From: Aselliscus stoliczkanus
Lineage: Eukaryota; Chordata; Mammalia; Chiroptera; Hipposideridae
Assembly (NCBI GenBank): GCA_033961575.1
Contig: CM066737.1
Location: forward strand, 53,978,771-54,042,770
Length of the DNA: 64,000 nt
Direction: 5' to 3'
Part shown: positions 21,261 through 32,822 of the stretch, one piece after another
How the letters are laid out: each line of letters opens with the position of its first letter
How positions within the stretch are numbered: the stretch's first letter is position 1
Translations under genes and position numbers: made by a program
Notes under the pieces: generated by a model
Database searches by the model: none
Told to the model about the DNA's origin: nothing
The model's input: the letters and a program-made list of their open reading frames with translations, nothing else

Positions 21261-21804
21261 AACATTTATTTTTAGCATAATTTTTAAGGTCCTTGGATTA
21301 TAGGAATGGGAAATGAGCATTGGCTTCAACTTAAAGTCACCAGCTGTATTCATCCCTAACAAGAGAGTCAGTCTGTCCTTCTGTGAAACTTTGAAGCCAG
21401 GCATTGACTTCTCTTTAGCTATGAAAATCTTAGATAGCGTCTTTTCCCAACCTGAAGCTGTTTCATATACATTGCATGTTTGTTGTTTAGTGTAGCAACC
21501 TTCATTAATTACCTTAGGTAGATCATCTGGATAACTTGCTGCAGCTTCTACATTAGCACTTGCTGCTTTACCTTGCACTTTTATATTACAGAGATGGCTT
21601 CTTTCCTTAAACCTCATCAACCAATCTCTGCTGGCCTCAAGCTATTCTTCTGCACCTTCCTCACTTCTTTCAGCCTTCCTAGAATCGAAGAGAGTTAGGG
21701 CCTGGGTTTGGATTAGGCTTTGGCTTAAGGGAATGTGGTGGCTGGTTTGATCCTCTAACTAGACCACTAAAATTTTCAATAAGGCTGTTTTGCTTTTTGG
21801 TTTT

Positions 21805-21907
21805 GTTTTTTTTTAGGGCAGTATCACTGGCCCTCAAATGTGGGACCCGAACCAGGGCCGCTGGCTTTCCAAGCCAGCTCTTAACCACCGCACCACTCAG
21901 CCAGCCC
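21805..21907 (-). mobile_element. tRNA-derived SINE (short form), copy 3
   Basis: Reverse orientation, poly(T) then AGGGCAGTATCACTGGCCCTC, ending CACTCAGCCAGCCC. It is more diverged than its neighbour and is inserted in the Tigger1 transposase. Confidence 0.9.
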
Positions 21908-22500
21908 TGTTTTACTTTTTTACAATTCATGTGTCACTGGAGTTGCACTTTTAATTTCCTTCAAGAACTTTTCCTTTGGATTTGCAACTTGGATAAAAGC
22001 AAGAGTCTTCACTTTTAGCCTATCTCGGCTTTCAACATGCCTTCCTCGCTAAGCTTAATCATTTCTAGCTTTTGATATAAAATGAGAGACGTGTTACTCT
22101 TTCATTTGAACACTTAGAGGCCATTTAAGGGTTATTAATTTGACTTATTTCAATATTGTTATGTCTCAGGGAATAGGCAGGTCTGAGGAGAGGGAGAGAG
22201 ATGGAGGAACAGTCAGTGGAGTGATAAGAACACACACATTTATTCATCTTATGTGGATGTGGCTCATGGTGCCTCCAAATAATTACAATAGTAACATCAC
22301 AGATCACCATAGCAAATACAATAATAATGAAAAAGTTTGAAATACTGTGAAAATTACCAAACTGTGAAACAAAGACTGTTGGAAAAATGGAGCTGAAAGA
22401 TTTCCTTGACACAGGGTTGCCATTAATCTTGAATTTGTAAAAAAAATGCAGTATCTGTGAAGTGCAATAAAGTGAAGCACAATGAAACAAGGTATGCCTA

Positions 22501-23878
22501 TAGTTAGTATTCATGATAGTAATAGCAACTGGGTAGCAATCACAACTAGTAACTACAACTACTTAATAGTTATAATTAGTAACCACAACTAATCAGGAAT
22601 CCTACCCAAATACAAGCACAATAAACCATAGCTACAACTATCCAGAATTACAAACTAACCATACCTAGTAACAGCTAGTTAATAGCCATATAATAACCAC
22701 ACACATAGTAGTGACCACAACTAGCAACTGTGACTAGTTAATACACAAAAGTAGTAGCCACAACTAATGAAGAATAATAATCAACCACAAAAGAAAGAAC
22801 CACAGCTATCCAAATAACTACAACTAACCATACATAACAACCAAAACTAGTCAGCAGCCCCAACTATCAGTGACAGTAAGTTAGTAGATATGACCGGTAA
22901 CAGAACAAGTAAGTTTTCATAACTAATAACCATAACTAGTTAGTAGTCAAGATTAGCAACTTCAACTAATATATAAACTACAACCATAAGCAACCATAAT
23001 TATAACTAACTATAATTACAACTAACCATGAATAGCAAAGACAAGTAATTAGAAGCCATAACTACTAACCACAACTTGTAGTCATAAGTGACCACAGCTG
23101 GTTAGTAGGCATAAGTTATAACGATAAATACTTAGAAATAATAACCACCCTCCAACATACCTAACATGTGTTGAAAGACATTATGGCTTAGGTTCTCTGT
23201 AAGTAATAAAGTCAACTGATTATTACTGAATAAAATAGTATTGTCCAGTGGGCATTGATCATGAAAGCTTTGGAAAAACTGAAAATAAGTCTGTGAGTTT
23301 ATTACATTCTAGGTCAAATAACTACAATTCTAACACTCTATAACTACCTATAACCAACTATACCTATTAAAACTATGCTTATAACTAACTACAGCTAACC
23401 ACAACTACAGCCAATTATCACCTGTTACCACAACCACCTACACCCATATCCAATGGTCACAATTACTTAGTAGTCACAATCAGTAATAGCAGCTAGTATT
23501 TGGTTACAATCAGTAAATGCAACTAGTTAGCAGCCATAACTAGTTACCACAACTATCTAGTAGCCATGTCTGACTAGTTAACAGTCATGAATGGTGTCCT
23601 TAGTTAATCAGCAGTCATAAATACTTATAGTGGATTGTTAGTAACAGTAACTACCTATGGCTGGAATTAACTATAACTATAACCCACAACAAGTTAATAA
23701 CTACAACTAGCTATATTAACTACAAGTAACTGTAGAAAACTATAATCAGCCTAATCATAACTATAACCATAACTTTGACTACAACTATAGGTAACTATAA
23801 TAGTCACTACAATGATGATAGCAATAATGATAACTATAACTAACTATGAGAAAGCCAGAGGCACAAAAACTGATGATA
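22501..23878 (+). repeat. Degenerate ACTA-rich minisatellite-like array
   Basis: Nearly 1.4 kb of variants of AACTAGTTAGTAGCCATAAC and AACTACAACTA, roughly 16-20 bases per unit but highly degenerate, with no coding potential. It resumes the array seen at 16440-16592, so Tigger1 and an L1 split one array. A non-array module at 23160-23340 interrupts it. Confidence 0.8.
23160..23420 (+). repeat. Copy B of the module at 16280-16500
   Basis: It contains TCTCTGTAAGTAATAAAGTCAA, GTCCAGTGGGCATTGATCATG and TTCTAACACTCTATAACTA, matching the order of counterparts in copy A. Without the two transposons the copies would lie about 1.0 kb apart, so they define a higher-order repeat unit. Confidence 0.7.
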
Positions 23879-23880
23879 TA

Positions 23881-23961
23881 TTGGGTTGTCAGAAAAATCA
23901 TGACACATTTTTGCAATGAAAAACATAGAAAAAATACGTCATGACTTTTCTGACAATCCAA
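23881..23961 (+). mobile_element. 81-bp mariner-type MITE
   Basis: Left end TTGGGTTGTCAGAAAAATCA and right end TGACTTTTCTGACAATCCAA form terminal inverted repeats of about 24 bases around a short A-rich core, flanked by TA on both sides. The right end matches that of the mariner at 49441-50783 almost perfectly. It would be mobilised in trans by such a transposase. Confidence 0.88.
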
Positions 23962-23963
23962 TA

Positions 23964-25800
23964 GAAACTACCAAAAAATTTCCTAAATTCTCTAAAAATG
24001 CATTTGATGTTAGAATATGGGAATGCAGCAGCATGTGGGGAAGAAGGGAATGTTGGGTGGTTTGGGAAAACTGGAATGTGAAGGCAATGCATAGGTCCTG
24101 CTCCGAGGTTAATGCTCTCTTGGAGAGGCTGCTGCTTGGGTTAAACAAAAATGAGGTAGCCAAGTTGGAGCCTCTAATTTGTTCAGAACTATAGACTTCA
24201 ACTGACTAATAACATATAGGTCTGGAGGGGATGAGTGACCACCATTTCTATAATAGAAATGGGGCTTGGAATACAGGATAGAACACGAATAGTAACTGAC
24301 CAAGTTTAAGGAATGGGTTGAGAAAGTAAAAATATTCACTGAAAAGTATCTTCCAGTCCCGGAAGGCAGGAAAAGGTACATAATTGAGGGTGTGTTGTTG
24401 AAAGGCTTTATTTTTTAAAGAAGCTAATAATAGGGAGAAGAGTGGTAAAGTAAGAGCAAGGGGTTGATTGCATATGGATGTTGCTTCTCTCTGCATAGAA
24501 CCACTTCAGATTTTAAAGTCTGTTCCCCTATCTTGGAACCAGTTATGCAAACAACAGAAATGCATATGACATTGTAATCATGCTGCAACACAGATAATCA
24601 AAGAAATTGTTGTCTACTGTTCATTGAGGTCAAAGTGAGTTGGTCTCCACTCCAGGCTGAGTGCAGGAGTGACTTTAGTAATTCCTTTGAAGAAGGTTCT
24701 CCGAATGTGTAGGAAATCAGCCAGCCAGTGACTTTATCCACTAAAGTTGTCTTGACCTCTGTACCTGTTTTACTCTTTTTGGATTTTTCTGTCATTCGCA
24801 TATGGCAGGTAATCTTAGTAACTGGGATGGAGTTATTTTCATGCCCTCTAGAATAAGCTTATAGCAACATTATTTTAGACTGGGGTGGCTACTTTTTCTG
24901 GCATTATGTCCTGAGGTGAGTTGGTTATGTGTGTTATGGTGAGTTGATGTTAGAATATGGATTGGTATTTGGGGTAGCATCGGATTTAGGGGCTACTGGT
25001 TGGGCATCTCAACAGTGGCTGGGTCATTGCACCTGTGCACTTAAGGTAAGGACTTGAAGACCAGGTAAACTAAACATGAAATTGTAAACATCAGGCCTCT
25101 AGAGGGTTCAGAGCATGGACTGCCAACTGCTTGATGACAGATGAAGTGTAGGGAAGATGAGTGACAATCAATGATATAACTGTGGCATGGAGAAGATCTA
25201 GTGGGAAGAAGTGGGAGTAGGAAACATTGCTCAGTGATCATATGCATTTAGAAGGGCTTTATTTTACTGTGTGTAATGAGAGATATAGTGGTGAGATAAG
25301 ACCAAAGCAGGGTACTTCTGAACTTGGGTAGTACCTGCCTGTGGAGATGTATACTTGCAGCTGCCACCCTTGAGTAGGCTCCAATATGATAGAAGTTAAG
25401 CAATGCAAATTTTTCTTTTCCCAAAATGTCAGAAATATCTTCTGAATACCTGGCAGCATTTCTTTATCTTGTGTGACCACAAAAACAGAAATATGAATGA
25501 TGAGTAGAAATTAAAAGTGTACATATATTCAATACAAGGAGTTATTAGGGCTTCTCCGGAAATGAAAATGACTGTTTTATCAAGTTGTGAGCTAACTGCC
25601 ACTGCTAAGTGCTTAAGTAAAGACTAGACAAATGGTTGTTAGAGATCCTGAAAATAGGAGCGAGTTGTTGGATGGATGGTTTTTTATAATCTTCTGACTA
25701 GTACTAATCCTTAGGAGGTACACCTGACAAAAATAATAAAGTAAAGGATTCACTAAATGGCTGTATAATTAGTCACCAAATAAGTGTCTATGTTTCTACA
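23964..25800. other. No recognisable gene or repeat
   Basis: Ordinary intergenic sequence. A 67-codon minus-strand frame (24598-24801) and other short frames lack any family signature. Confidence 0.5.
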
Positions 25801-25814
25801 ACCCATAGTCCATT

Positions 25815-26200
25815 CTCATTACACTGGTTACTTGATCTTTCAGAAGAGGTGGACACAGTTGATCACACTCTGCTTCCTGAAATACTATCTTCACCTAACT
25901 TATGGAAACCATATTCTCCTAGGTTTCCTCCTACCTTTGTGATTGTTCTTTCTTCATCTCCCTTGCTGGATCCTCCTCATATCCTCAACTTCTAAACATT
26001 GACGTAACTCAGTATAGTAATCTTCTCTTTTCCACTTATAGTAATTCCCTATATGATCTCATCTGACACTATGCTTTACATGTCATTTATCTTCTGGTGA
26101 CTCCCCAGATTCATATCTCCTGCCAAAATCCTGCCTTGAACTTCTTGTTCATATATCCAGCTGCTTTCTGAGCATCTCCAGCTATCTTTCCACTTCTGCA
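25815..26200 (+). repeat. L2 LINE fragment (reverse transcriptase region)
   Basis: Interrupted but ordered homology to the L2 reverse transcriptase: GAGGTGGACACAGTTGATCA (the TVDH motif), TTTCCTCCTACCTTTGTGA, TGGATCCTCCTCATATCC and CTGGTGACTCCCCAGATTCA (the ADDSQI region), then the end of the palm. Many indels, as expected of an ancient LINE. Confidence 0.75.
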
Positions 26201-26259
26201 AAGCTGTAGATGTGATTTTTCCTATTCTTTTCACTAGGTACAACTAAAACCCCTGAACA

Positions 26260-27713
26260 TTATACATAAAACCCACACAAGGAGACTCTGAAAGGTAGAG
26301 ATAAAACAGATCGAGTAGAGACCACAAGACCTGAAGATGATGCTGGTGTTTTGTTTTTACCTTATATATTCCAGACATAGAGGTGAAGAATCCAGCAACC
26401 CAGAAACTTCAACACGTGCAGACAAAAAAGCTCCAATGGAAGCCAAAATACCAGGAAAAGGACAGCCTAGAAAGACAAAATTTTACACAATAACTTCTGT
26501 ACTCTAACCAAACACCATGGAAAATATTGTGGCACCACATTCACCAATGCAAGCAAATGTAGAGTACAACACCTAGATTGTCACTCTCCTGAGGTTTTAA
26601 TGAGGCACCCTAACTCTCCCACTGGGTTGGTACCAGAGAAGGCCATGTAAGGAGCCTAAAATTTTCATCCCTGCTGGACAAAAATGATCTAATATACCAA
26701 TTAAAACAGAGATTGGCAGAGTGGATTAAAAACATGACCAAAATGTGTGCTGTCTATGAGAAACTCATTTCACATTTAATGATATGGGTAGGTGGAAAGC
26801 AAAAGAGTAGGAAAAAATACATCATACAAACATTAATCAAAAGAACGCAGGAGTGCCTACATTGATATGAGACAGAACAAACTTTAGAACCAAAGAATAC
26901 TAGAAGACACAAGAGAGGGACATTATATAATGATAAAAGGGTCAATATATGAAAAGCATATAACAATCCTAAGTGAATATGTGTTAAACAACAAAACCGT
27001 CAAATATATGAGGCAAGAACAAATAGGAGAAACAGACAGATCTACTATTATGGTAGGGTATTTCAATACCTGTCTCTCACCAATTGATTAAAAAACTGGA
27101 CAGAAAAGCAGCAAAATCTCAAGAACACCACCAATCAACAGAATCAAGTCAACAGTTATAGAATACCCCACTGAACAACAATAGAATACATATTGTTTTG
27201 AAGTGATCATAGGACATATATCAAGACAGGCTGTTTTCTGGGCCATAAAACAAACCTCAACAAAATTAAAAGAATTGAAATCATACAGAGTGTCTTCTCC
27301 AACCACAACAAAATCAAACTATAAATCAATAAAGGAAGGATAATAGGAAAATCTCAAATTTTGTAAAACTAAACAACACATTTCTAAATAACCCATGGGT
27401 CAAACAGCAACTTTCCAGCGAAATAAAAGATCAGTGAAATAAATTAAAATGTAAACACTACATATCAAAACTTGTGGGACACAATTAGGACAGCGCTGAA
27501 GAGGAAAATTTATATGCAAAATGCACACATTATGAAAGGGAAACTATCAAATCAATCATCTAAGTTCCCACCACAAGAAACAAAAACACATAAAGGAAAA
27601 ATAAACCCAACACAAGCATAAGGAAGAAAATAATTAAGATAAAAGTAGAAATCAATGAAATTGAAAATAGAAAAACAATAAATCAAATCAATGATCAAAA
27701 ATCTGGTTCTTTG
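26260..27713 (+). repeat. Old L1 fragment: upstream region and endonuclease part of ORF2
   Basis: From about 26690 the sequence follows ORF2 order: AGAGATTGGCAGAGTGGATT, the CTGTCTATGAGAAACTCA segment, then TATGGTAGGGTATTTCAATA (GDFNT region) at 27050. There are many stops. The 26260-26680 part is A-rich and in keeping with an L1, but I could not place it. The element is interrupted at 27714 by a younger L1 and continues at 28751. Confidence 0.75.
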
Positions 27714-28733
27714 ACAATGAGATACCACCTCACTCCAGTCAGAATGTCTATCATCAACAAATCAACAAACAACAAGTGCTGGCGAGGGTGTGGAGAAAAG
27801 GAAACGCTGGTGCACTGTTGGTGGGACTGAAAGTTGGTGCAGCCATTATGGAAATCAGTATGGAGGTATCTCAAAACACTGGAAATGGAACTGCCGTATG
27901 ACCCAGCAATTCTACTCTTGGGAATCTACCCAGAGGTATCCAAGACGCTAATTCAAAAAAATATATGCACCCCTATGTTTATTGCAGCGCTATTTGCAAT
28001 AGCCAAGACTTGGAAACAACCGAAATGCCCATCGGTAGATGACTGGATTAAGAAGCTGTGGTATATTTATACAATGGAGTATTACTCCGCTATAAAGAAG
28101 AATGAAATTGTACCATTTGCAATGATATGGATGGACGTAGAAACTATTATGTTGAGTGAAATAAGTCAGTCGGAGAAAGACAAATACCATATGATCTCAC
28201 TTATATGAGGAATTTGAAAAACTGAATGAATGAGCAAAAGAAACAGAAACAGTCTCATAGATATAGAGGAAAAATAAGGTTGTTAGTTGGGAGGGGGGGT
28301 GGGGATGAGGGACAAGGGGAAAGGATTAGACAGCATAAATAGGTAACTACAGTATTGTCACAGGGATATGAAAGACAGTTCGGGGAATATAATGTTGTTA
28401 AAATTTTGTGGGGTGTCAGATGGTCACATGTTTTGTTAGGGAGACCCCTTCATGGATGGAGTAGAGGCTTGATCATTGCGCTGTATACCTGAAATTGATG
28501 TTGTATAATATTGTATGCCAACTGTAATTGAATATATAGATAGTCATGGGATGTGGATTATACAGTGGAAGGGAGTCAAAGGAATTGTAATAGATAGTAT
28601 GATATTGGGGGGGAGGAGTGAGAGGAGAATTGGGGGAGGGGTTTTGTCACTTTGAGGGGTAAAAAGTATAACTATTGCACTTTGTTGTACACCTGAAGCT
28701 AATTAAAAAAATAAAATAAATAAATAAATTTAA
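27714..28733 (+). mobile_element. 5'-truncated younger L1 (ORF2 C-terminus and 3'UTR)
   Basis: It is flanked by a perfect 17-bp duplication AAAAATCTGGTTCTTTG at 27697-27713 and 28734-28750. The ORF2 C-terminus shows the Cys-rich [17 protein letters not shown] region, then a stop just before 27834 and an open frame to 28208 ([19 protein letters not shown]). The 3'UTR ends with ACACCTGAAGCTAATTAAAA and an A-rich tail. It is closely related to the L1s at 30186-40210. Confidence 0.92.
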
Positions 28734-28750
28734 AAAAATCTGGTTCTTTG

Positions 28751-29250
28751 TATAGACCAAAAAGTTGACAAGCCTCTTGCAAGACTGTCAAAGATAAAAG
28801 AGAGAAGACAAAATTACCAATTTCAGAATTAAATAGGGAATATAACTACAGACCCTGCAGATATTAAAAGGATAATAAGAATACTCCACACATAAAAGTG
28901 AAACATACATGAAATAGAACTCTTCCTTGAAAAATACAAACTACTACAACTCACTAAATATAAAATTAATCATTTCAGTAATTCTGTAACTGTTAACGGA
29001 ATTACATTTGTAATTTTTTTTTTTGAGGGCAGTGTCACTGGCGCTCATATGTGGGACCCAAACCAGGGCCTCTGGCTTCCCAAGCCAGCACTTAACCACC
29101 GCGCCACTCGGCCACCCCTACATTTGTAATTTTTAAAAAGCCCCAGAAAAAAATCTTTAGGCATAGATGGTTTCACTGTATAATTCTACCAAACAATTAA
29201 AGAACAATTGATAGGAATTCCATACAATCTCTCCAGAAAATAGATGAGAG
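28751..29250 (+). repeat. Old L1 fragment, continuation (ORF2 before RT)
   Basis: It continues the element at 27713: AAAGTTGACAAGCCTCTTGC and GCCCCAGAAAAAAATCTTTAGG correspond to the ORF2 linker and the start of the RT. A SINE at 29019-29119 interrupts it. It ends abruptly near 29250, where reverse-orientation L1 begins. Confidence 0.75.
29019..29119 (-). mobile_element. tRNA-derived SINE (short form), copy 4
   Basis: Reverse orientation with a perfect 15-bp duplication ACATTTGTAATTTTT (29004-29018, 29120-29134). Ends in CGCGCCACTCGGCCACCCC. Confidence 0.93.
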
Positions 29251-29254
29251 AATA

Positions 29255-30170
29255 TTCATTTTATGATGTTAATTTTACCCTAATGCTTATCAGATACATG
29301 ATCTGCAAATGTTTTCTCCCATTCTGCAGGTTTTCTTTCTGCTTTCTTGATAGTGTCTACTGTTGCATGATAGTTTTCAGTGTTGATGAAGAGTATGCTC
29401 TATTTTTTTTCTTTTCTTGCTTATGCTTTTTGTGTGATATTTAAAGAAACATTGCCTAATCCTAGGCCATGAAGACTTTCACTTAGTTTCACTTAGATTT
29501 TCATAGTTTTAGCTCTTGCATTTAGGTTTTGATAAATTTTGATTTATTTTTGCTATATGGTGTGTTGTAGGCATCCAGACTTTTTATTTTTCATGTGAGT
29601 AGCCACTTGTCCATAATCATTTATTTCAACAACAATTCTTTCCCCGTTGACACCCTTGGTGACAACATTGACATTTTTGGCATTCTATTTGAAAATGAAT
29701 TGATCATAAATGTACAATTTTATTGCAGGACTCTCAGTTCTGTTTCATTGATCTATATGTCTAACCTTATGTCAGTACCATACTGTCTTAATTACTGTAG
29801 CTTGGAAGTAAAGTTTGAAATCGAGAAGGCCGAATTCTCCAACTTTGTTTTTCAGTATTGTTTTAGCTTTTTGGAGTCTCTTGCATGCCATATAGATTTT
29901 AGGATAAGCTTGTCTATATCTACAAAACAAAAAACCAAAAAACAATGACAGTTGGAATTTTGATAGGAATTGCATTGAATCTATAGAGCAATTTGGGGAG
30001 TATTGCCATCTTAAAAGTATTAGGTCTTACAATACATGAACATGGATGTATTTCCATCTATTTAGATCTTTAATTTCTGTCAATATTGTTTTGTAGTTTT
30101 CAGTGTACAGTGCTGTACTTCTTTGGTTAAATTATTCCTAGTTATTTTATTACTTTGATGTTATTTTGCA
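29255..30170 (-). repeat. Old L1 ORF2 fragment, minus strand (left part)
   Basis: Read on the minus strand it follows ORF2 C-terminal order: CAGAATGGGAGAAAACATTT, then GATTCAATGCAATTCCTATC and CAAAGAAGTACAGCACTG. A younger L1 composite interrupts it at 30186, and it resumes at 40226. Confidence 0.8.
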
Positions 30171-30185
30171 TGGAATTGTTTTCTT

Positions 30186-32291
30186 TTTTTTTTCTTTTTT
30201 TTTTTTATTTATTTTTTTAATTTTTTTTTTTTAATTAGTTTCAGGTGTACAACACAGTGCAATAGTTATACATTTTACCCCTCAAAGTGACAACCCCCCC
30301 ACCCCCAATAGTTTCAGGTGTACAACACAGTGCAATAGTTATACATTTTACCCCTCAAAGTGACAAACCCCCCACCCCCAATACACCACCCCACACCCCC
30401 CCATATCATATATATCTATTACTCTTCCTCTGACTCTCTTCCACAGTATAATCCACATCCCGTGACTATCTATATATATTCAATTACAGTAGGTATACCA
30501 CCTCCACTTTAGTAATACAGTGCAGTGATCAAACCTCTACTCCATCCATGAAATGGTCTCCCTAACAAGACCTATGATCATCTGACATTCCACAGAATAT
30601 TTACAACATTATTAATTATATTCCCCAAACTGTTTTTCCTATCCCAGTAGCAATATTGTAGTTGCCTATTTTTGCTGTCTAATCCCTTCCCCTTCTCCTT
30701 CATTCCCATTCCTCTCCAAATTAGCAACCCTGATTTTTCCTCTATATCTATGAGACAGTTTCTGTTTACTTTGCTGATTCATACAGTTTTTCATATTCCA
30801 CATATAAGTGAGATCATATGGTATTTGTCCTTCTCTGACTGACTTATTTCACTCAACATTATAGTCTCTAGGTCCATCCATATCATTGCAAATGGCACGA
30901 TTTCATTCTTCTTTATAGCGGAGTAATACTCCATTGTATAAATATACCACAGTTTCTTAATCCAGTCATCTACTGACGGGCATTTTGGTTGTTTACAAGT
31001 CTTAGCTATTGTAAATTGTGCTGCTATGAACATCGGGGTGCATAACTTTTTTTGAATAAGTGTCTTGGTTTTTTCAGGATAAATACCTAGGAGTGGAATT
31101 GCTGGGTCAAAAGGTAGCTCTATTTCCAGTTCTTTGAGATACCTCCATACTGACTTCCATAGTGGCTGCACCAATCTGCAGTCCCACCAACAGTGCAGCA
31201 GGGTCCCCTTTTCCCCACAGCCCCGCCAGCACTTGTTGTTTGTTGATTTGTTGATGATAGCCATTCTGACTGGAGTGAGGTGGTATCTCATGGTGGTTTT
31301 TATTTGCATTTCCCTAATGACCAGTGAGGTTGAACTTTTTTCATATGCCTGTTGGCCATCTGTATGTCCTCTTTAGAGAAATGTCTCTTCATATCTTCTG
31401 CCCATTTTTTAATTGAGTTGTTTGTTTTTTTGGTGTTGAGTTTCATGAGTGTTTTATAAATTTTGGATATTAACCCCTTATCAGATATATCGTTGGCAAA
31501 TATATTCTCCCATTCAGTAGGCTTCCTTTTTGTTTTATTAATGGTTTCCTTTGTTGTGAAAAAACTTTTAAGTCTGATATAATCCCATATGTTCATTTTT
31601 TCTTTTACTTCCCTTGCCCGTAGGGATGTATCAGTAAAAATATTGCTCCAGGTAATGTCTGCAAATGTACTCCCTATATTTTCATTTAGGATTTTTATGG
31701 TTTCAGGTCTTACATTTAAGTCTTTAATCCATTTTGAATTTGTTCTTGTATAAGGCGTAAGGAGATGATCCAGTTTCATTTTTTGCATGTGTCAGTCCAA
31801 TTTTCCCAGCACCATTTATTGAATAGACTATCTTTACTCCAGTGTAAATTCTTGCTTCCCTTGTCATAGATTAACTGTCCGTAAATGCTTGGATTTATTT
31901 CTGGGCTCTCTGTTCTGTTCCACTGATCGATGTGCCTGTTTTTATGCCAATACCAAACTGTCTTGATTACTGTGGCCTTGTAGTAGGTTTTGATGTCTGG
32001 TAGCGTGATCCCCCCAACTTTGTTTTTATTCCTCAGAATTGCCGAGGCTATTCTGGGTCTTTTATGATTCCATATAAACTTTAGGATTATATTTTCTATT
32101 TCTGTGAAAAATGCCCTTGGTAGTTTGATAGGAATTGCATTGAATCTATATATTGCTTTAGGCAGTATGGACATTTTAACTATATTAATTCTTCCTATCC
32201 ATGAGCATGGTAGGTGTTTCCATTTATTTGTATCTTCTATGATTTCTTTCTTCAATGTCTTATAATTTTCTGAGTACAGATCTTTCACTTC
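30186..32291 (-). mobile_element. 5'-truncated young L1, adjoining the full-length L1 tail to tail end
   Basis: On the minus strand this is the last part of ORF2 plus 3'UTR. Frames read 31776-32288, 31300-31788 and 30791-31309, separated by single-base indels in T-runs. The C-terminal frame is complete ([18 protein letters not shown]; stop at 30791). It is almost identical to 32330-34325 of the neighbouring full-length copy. It has no distinct target duplication of its own: the 15-bp duplication TGGAATTGTTTTCTT (30171-30185 and 40211-40225) flanks both L1s together. The simplest reading is insertion into the poly(A) tail of the full-length copy. Confidence 0.88.
30236..30381 (-). repeat. 73-bp tandem duplication in the L1 3'UTR
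   Basis: TAGTTTCAGGTGTACAACAC through CACCCCCAA occurs twice with a 73-base period. The full-length L1 next to it has one copy, so the duplication is private to this element. Confidence 0.9.
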
Positions 32292-32822
32292 TTTTTTTTT
32301 TTTTTTTTTTTTTTAAATTTTATTTTATTTTATTTTTAATTAGTTTCAGGTGTACAACACAGTGTAATAGTTATACATTTTACCCCTCAAAGTGACAAAC
32401 CCCCCACCCCCAATACACCACCCCACAACCCCCCATATCATATATATCTATTACTCTTCCTCTGACTCTCTTCCACAGTATAATCCACATCCCGTGACTA
32501 TCTATATATATTCAATTACAGTAGGTATACCACCTCCACTTTAGTAATACAGTGCAGTGATCAAACCTCTACTCCATCCATGAAATGGTCTCCCTAACAA
32601 GACCTATGATCATCTGACATTCCACAGAATATTTACAACATTATTAATTATATTCCCCAAACTGTTTTTCCTATCCCAGTAGCAATATTGTAGTTGCCTA
32701 TTTTTGCTGTCTAATCCCTTCCCCTTCTCCCTCATTCCCATTCCTCTCCAAATTAGCAACCCTGATTTTTCCTCTATATCTATGAGACAGTTTCTGTTTA
32801 CTTTGCTCATTCATACAGTTTT

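Larger units (their letters stand above)
20250..22124 (-). pseudogene. Tigger1 transposase relic
   Basis: The pogo-family transposase (CENP-B-like HTH plus DDE) reads on the minus strand from an ATG at 22124, where the start resembles MASKCS. Its best-preserved piece is 21286-21620, with [40 protein letters not shown] and [10 protein letters not shown]. The gene has many stops and is split by SINEs at 21159-21260 and 21805-21907. It is inactive. Confidence 0.82.
19944..22500 (-). mobile_element. Tigger1-type (pogo) DNA transposon, near full length
   Basis: The left end, CAGTCATACCTCAGAAATATTG, and the right end, AACAAGGTATGCCTA, are inverted relatives, as in Tigger1. The interior follows the Tigger1 consensus in reverse, for example GCCTTCAGCAGGCTGTAATC and AACCCCTCAAAGTCATCCATGAGG. 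Two tRNA SINEs are inserted. The flanking TA duplication is clear only on the right (22501-22502). Tigger elements moved early in placental evolution. Confidence 0.92.

Noticed and set aside
22501..23878. Possible CRISPR-like or direct-repeat array
   Set aside because: Units are degenerate with no constant spacers, in a clearly mammalian context; it is a decayed minisatellite.
24598..24801. 67-codon minus-strand frame as a possible exon
   Set aside because: No recognisable domain; length is within chance for a 64-kb A/T-rich window.
29255..30170. A twin-priming inversion linking the plus L1 at 26260-29250 to the minus L1 beginning at 29255
   Set aside because: The minus piece extends into RT sequence at 40226-40540 and no shared tail or duplication ties the two; separate elements are simpler.
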